Positions 62,501 through 64,000 of a stretch of DNA of 64,000 nt are shown in pieces (position 1 is the stretch's first letter; every line of letters begins with the position of its first letter). A model generated the notes under the pieces. The model had not been told where the DNA came from. It saw nothing but the letters and a program-made list of their open reading frames with translations, and made no database searches. Source of the stretch: Leptasterias polaris (lineage: Eukaryota; Echinodermata; Asteroidea; Forcipulatida; Asteriidae); contig JAZGTN010000097.1 of NCBI GenBank assembly GCA_037783415.1, positions 2,790,001-2,854,000 of the forward strand, given 5' to 3'. The translations under genes were made by a program, and so were the position numbers.

Positions 62501-63271
62501 AGTGTTATATATATTTTTTTTTGATCAACCATAATACATGAAACAAACCTTTACAAATTTGAGCTTAATCCGTTCTGCAGGAGAAAATAGTGAAAAACCA
62601 GGCACAATTTTCAGCTTGTAAACACATTGTCCTTAATTGTTGTTGTAGCAAACAAAATCAGATGTTGCTTTTTTTAAAAGGTTTTCAGATGCAGTTTTCT
62701 CCACATGACTTCATTCCAGAGGGAAATATTTCACAGAAAAAATGGTTCTCGTATAAACTTCATAATCAGTTTAAAGCTTTCAGAGTCAAATTAAACAATG
62801 GTGTTTTTTATCCTTACCACTCTTGTATAATATATAATACCTTTAAAAGAACATTTTGAACTGAGAGTATTAGACAGTGTCCATCAATAATGTTACATAC
62901 CCATGTAAACCCCTGGGAAGGTAAACGTCTTTAGAAAAATGTAGGTCAGGGTAATGTCCTCTTCCAGAAGAAAGTGTTTGAATCATCTTGAGATACAACA
63001 GTTAACTTTTTCAAAATATAAAATTATTAAAGCATTTAAAACTGTTTTGCAGTGTTTAATTGAACAGAAGGTTGGTTTCAAGATTAGTTCATTTAAACTA
63101 AACTGTATGGCCTGCACTCTTTCAAAAACCAATGCTGTACCATCAATTGATTCATTGTTGTGTGCTCTTTGAATATTCGCAGCCTGATCCGGGATCACAC
63201 TACACTGCATGGTCATCTATGAGTACTCTAATATCCAAAGGATTTGTATTCAAGGACGGTAATCCTGCCAG
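53504..63271 (+). CDS. MUS81: MUS81 structure-specific endonuclease subunit (N-terminal half; continues past window)
   Basis: MUS81 pairs with EME1/EME2 to cut branched DNA during recombination and replication-fork repair. Exons 53504-53641, 56080-56209, 56790-56932, 58045-58143, 62002-62082 and 63183-63271 join in phase (680 coding bases so far; the last ends in phase 2 at a GTAGG donor). Start ATG at 53504 gives [20 protein letters not shown], as expected for the family. Exons 1-2 encode the N-terminal helix-hairpin-helix region ([32 protein letters not shown]). Exon 4 has [18 protein letters not shown]. Exons 5-6 encode the winged-helix region ([32 protein letters not shown]). The XPF-type nuclease domain and C-terminal HhH must lie beyond 64000. 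Introns are large and repeat-filled: a foldback in intron 1, a DNA transposon, minisatellite and LINE remnant in intron 4. Confidence 0.93.
53737..54396. mobile_element. 660-bp foldback element, unit 2 only, 9-bp TSD
   Basis: Begins TAGCCCCATTTAGTGCC and ends GGCACTATAAATGGGGCTA, flanked by GTAAGACTA (53728-53736, 54397-54405). The two arms of about 310 bp are nearly identical inverses around a ~40-bp centre near 54065, so the same short translation appears on both strands. Unit 1 has the empty site near 34372-34380. It lies in MUS81 intron 1, about 95 bp after the exon 1 donor. Confidence 0.93.
54980..55071. repeat. Three-arm inverted repeat in MUS81 intron 1 (unit 2)
   Basis: Perfect arms GACGGGTGCCCTGCCTCAAC.. 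/ ..GTTGAGGCAGGGCACCCGTC around a short loop, then a third arm GACGGGTACCCTGCCTCAAC. The middle arm can pair with either side. Just upstream is a 22-bp tandem duplication (CGGAGAAACCATACATGACG..) not found in unit 1. Confidence 0.8.
55816..55939. mobile_element. Unit 2 copy of the 124-bp TAGACCCAGTAACTGG MITE
   Basis: Same ends and flanks as 35762-35885; predates the duplication. Confidence 0.8.
57354..58044. other. End of MUS81 intron 3, single-copy sequence
   Basis: First sequence to the right of the duplication. Moderate-length open frames on both strands (57409-57699) show no recognisable family or splice context. Treated as intron. Confidence 0.5.
58162..59100. mobile_element. 939-bp TA-flanked non-autonomous DNA transposon
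   Basis: Ends CCGTAATTTCCTGCGGATAA and its exact inverse, flanked by TA (58160-58161, 59101-59102). GCGCCTTATGCGCCGAGCGCC-like and CATCTTATCTTCCGATGC-like subterminal repeats lie at the right and left ends. A TA target and compact ends fit the Tc1/mariner/pogo group; no transposase frame. It starts 18 bp after the donor of MUS81 exon 58045-58143. Confidence 0.8.
59214..60205. repeat. ~1-kb minisatellite, 21-22-bp unit, about 45 copies
   Basis: Unit TGTTGCTGTGAGTCAAAATCA with variants. The left half alternates GAGTCAAATACTG and GAGTCAAAATCAG forms, giving a ~43-bp higher-order period. The right half shifts to GACTCAGAATCAG and GACTCAAACTCAG. It lies in MUS81 intron 4 and abuts a LINE fragment. 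Confidence 0.93.
60205..60600 (-). mobile_element. Internally deleted LINE remnant (CR1/L2-like)
   Basis: On the minus strand a frame at about 60600-60450 reads [19 protein letters not shown], resembling the start of a LINE apurinic endonuclease domain (..LN.RSL..). Directly downstream a second frame (60396-60205) contains [20 protein letters not shown] followed by WN, the typical C-terminal tail of CR1/L2-type reverse transcriptase ORFs. The endonuclease body and RT domain are missing between them. Non-functional. Confidence 0.6.
60635..61570. repeat. Complex repeat cluster (GTCCCCGGTTTGAATG / CACACA units)
   Basis: Repeated modules: ACCTATTGTCCTCTTTTGTT, AGGTCCCCGGTTTGAATG, and CA tracts. 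A longer module (GGACTTCTCTTTGTTCTCCC ... CGGATCCCTTTTGTTAAAGT) occurs at about 60858-61000 and again at 61393-61530. Open frames here are by-products of the repeats. Confidence 0.75.
61571..62001. other. End of MUS81 intron 4
   Basis: AT-rich and non-coding, with a pyrimidine-rich tract (TTTTTTCTTCTTTCAG) making the acceptor of exon 62002-62082. No other feature seen. Confidence 0.5.
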
Positions 63272-64000
63272 GTAGGATGCAGTTCTCTTTCAACTTAGCA
63301 GCATGTGTTATGAGAGTCCCTCTACCCTCCTAGAGAAACCGTTATTATATTGTTTTGGGGGGTTTTTTCTATACAAAAAAGCAAAAAGTTGAAACAGGCC
63401 CTCAAGTTGAGACTGAATGAACCCAGATCCAAATATCTCCAGTACTTCAGAACTTTCTTGCCATGTATGGGACTAAGAATTTAGAGTAAGTTTGATCAAG
63501 GCCAACGGTTAAATAGTGGTTAGTTCATGATGTACATAGCCCATGCGCACTGAAGTTGAAATGGGAACGACTCTAGTCATGTCTATGTCATGTGAACGCG
63601 ACCATGAGAAAATGACGGTGGCGTGATTGTTTACTGTTTTGGATGAGTTCACAGACAAATAGATGTGGTCGATATTTGCTCCCACAAGGGGTAGTGTGCA
63701 CCTTACATTTGTGGACAAATTTCTTATACTGTAGAATAATGAAATAACTACTGAGAGTCATTTTAGTTCTCCCTCTTCTTCATGTAATGTTGTTGTCTGC
63801 TCAGAATGTGACCAATTTCTTCAAGATTTGTGGTGTCATGCTTCACATCAATTAAAGATTTTCCCTGAAAAATTAAAGGATGTTATTCAGGGCTCAAAAT
63901 TAACACTGGTCCACAGTGTGTTTAGTCCTGCGGTCTCGTGTTTTTTAATGATGGTAGCTCAATGTGTATCTTTACTTTAACAAATTGTGTTCAAATGTTT
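62083..64000. other. MUS81 introns 62083-63182 and 63272-64000
   Basis: Apart from exon 63183-63271, no coding exon was recognised. The stretch after 63271 is intron running off the window. Small open frames (such as 62590-62859) have no family resemblance or splice support. Confidence 0.5.

Noticed and set aside
1..64000. tRNA or rRNA genes
   Set aside because: No cloverleaf with A/B boxes or rRNA-like stretch was recognised by eye; a tRNAscan run would be decisive.

Overview
This window is animal nuclear DNA. The genes are split into short exons with GT-AG introns, the introns are full of small DNA transposons and minisatellites, and the overall composition is AT-rich. The recognisable proteins are metazoan: an hnRNP U/UL-type RNA-binding protein, a synaptotagmin-like tandem-C2 protein and the Holliday-junction nuclease subunit MUS81. 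Dispersed repeats of the kind common in invertebrate deuterostomes are present, such as GGCCCAATTTCATAGAG and the TTTAAAGGGTGTGTACAAC element. An echinoderm or a close relative is my best guess, but this is inference; no rRNA or mitochondrial marker is present to settle it.

Layout. (1) 157-9517, + strand: last nine coding exons of an hnRNP U-like gene (SPRY domain, P-loop kinase-like domain, long Gly/Arg/Tyr/Gln-rich tail); its 5' part lies before the window. (2) 12785-24644, - strand: a synaptotagmin-like gene with an N-terminal membrane anchor, an acidic/serine-rich linker and two C2 domains that look calcium-independent; it converges on the hnRNP gene. (3) 20683-37299 and 37300-57353: a direct tandem segmental duplication, with units of about 16.6 kb and 20.05 kb. 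AAAG microhomology lies at all three boundaries. Each unit carries the 5' exons of the synaptotagmin-like gene (-), a complete gene for a secreted repeat protein of unknown function (+), and the first three coding exons of MUS81 (+). (4) 57354-64000: the rest of MUS81 that falls in the window (three more exons); its introns hold a transposon, a ~1 kb minisatellite and a LINE remnant.

Both duplication breakpoints fall in introns of the edge genes. The C2 exons are therefore completed by unit 1, and MUS81 is completed by unit 2. Left over between them are an orphan MUS81 5' fragment (34139-36878) and an orphan synaptotagmin-like 5' fragment (39461-41260). The only gene fully doubled is the secreted repeat protein. 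The two copies have diverged sharply: copy 1 encodes about 342 residues with 3 repeats of ~55 residues, while copy 2 encodes about 761 residues with 11 repeats. Copy 2 was enlarged by amplification of phase 2-2 exons and by fusion of neighbouring repeats into single long exons. This gene is the most interesting object in the window.

A second theme is a set of short inverted-repeat transposons that begin TAG, end CTA and are flanked by 9-bp target duplications. I find five independent insertions. One is present only in unit 1 and one (a 660-bp near-perfect foldback) only in unit 2, each with the empty site visible in the other unit. Other mobile sequences are an 8-bp-TSD hAT-like element, an 8-bp-TSD element built of AAAGTCGCCC arrays, a TA-flanked element nested in a TTAA-flanked one, and a TA-flanked element in a MUS81 intron. 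The main caveat is that the duplication could be two haplotypes wrongly joined in the assembly; read depth and junction-spanning reads would decide.
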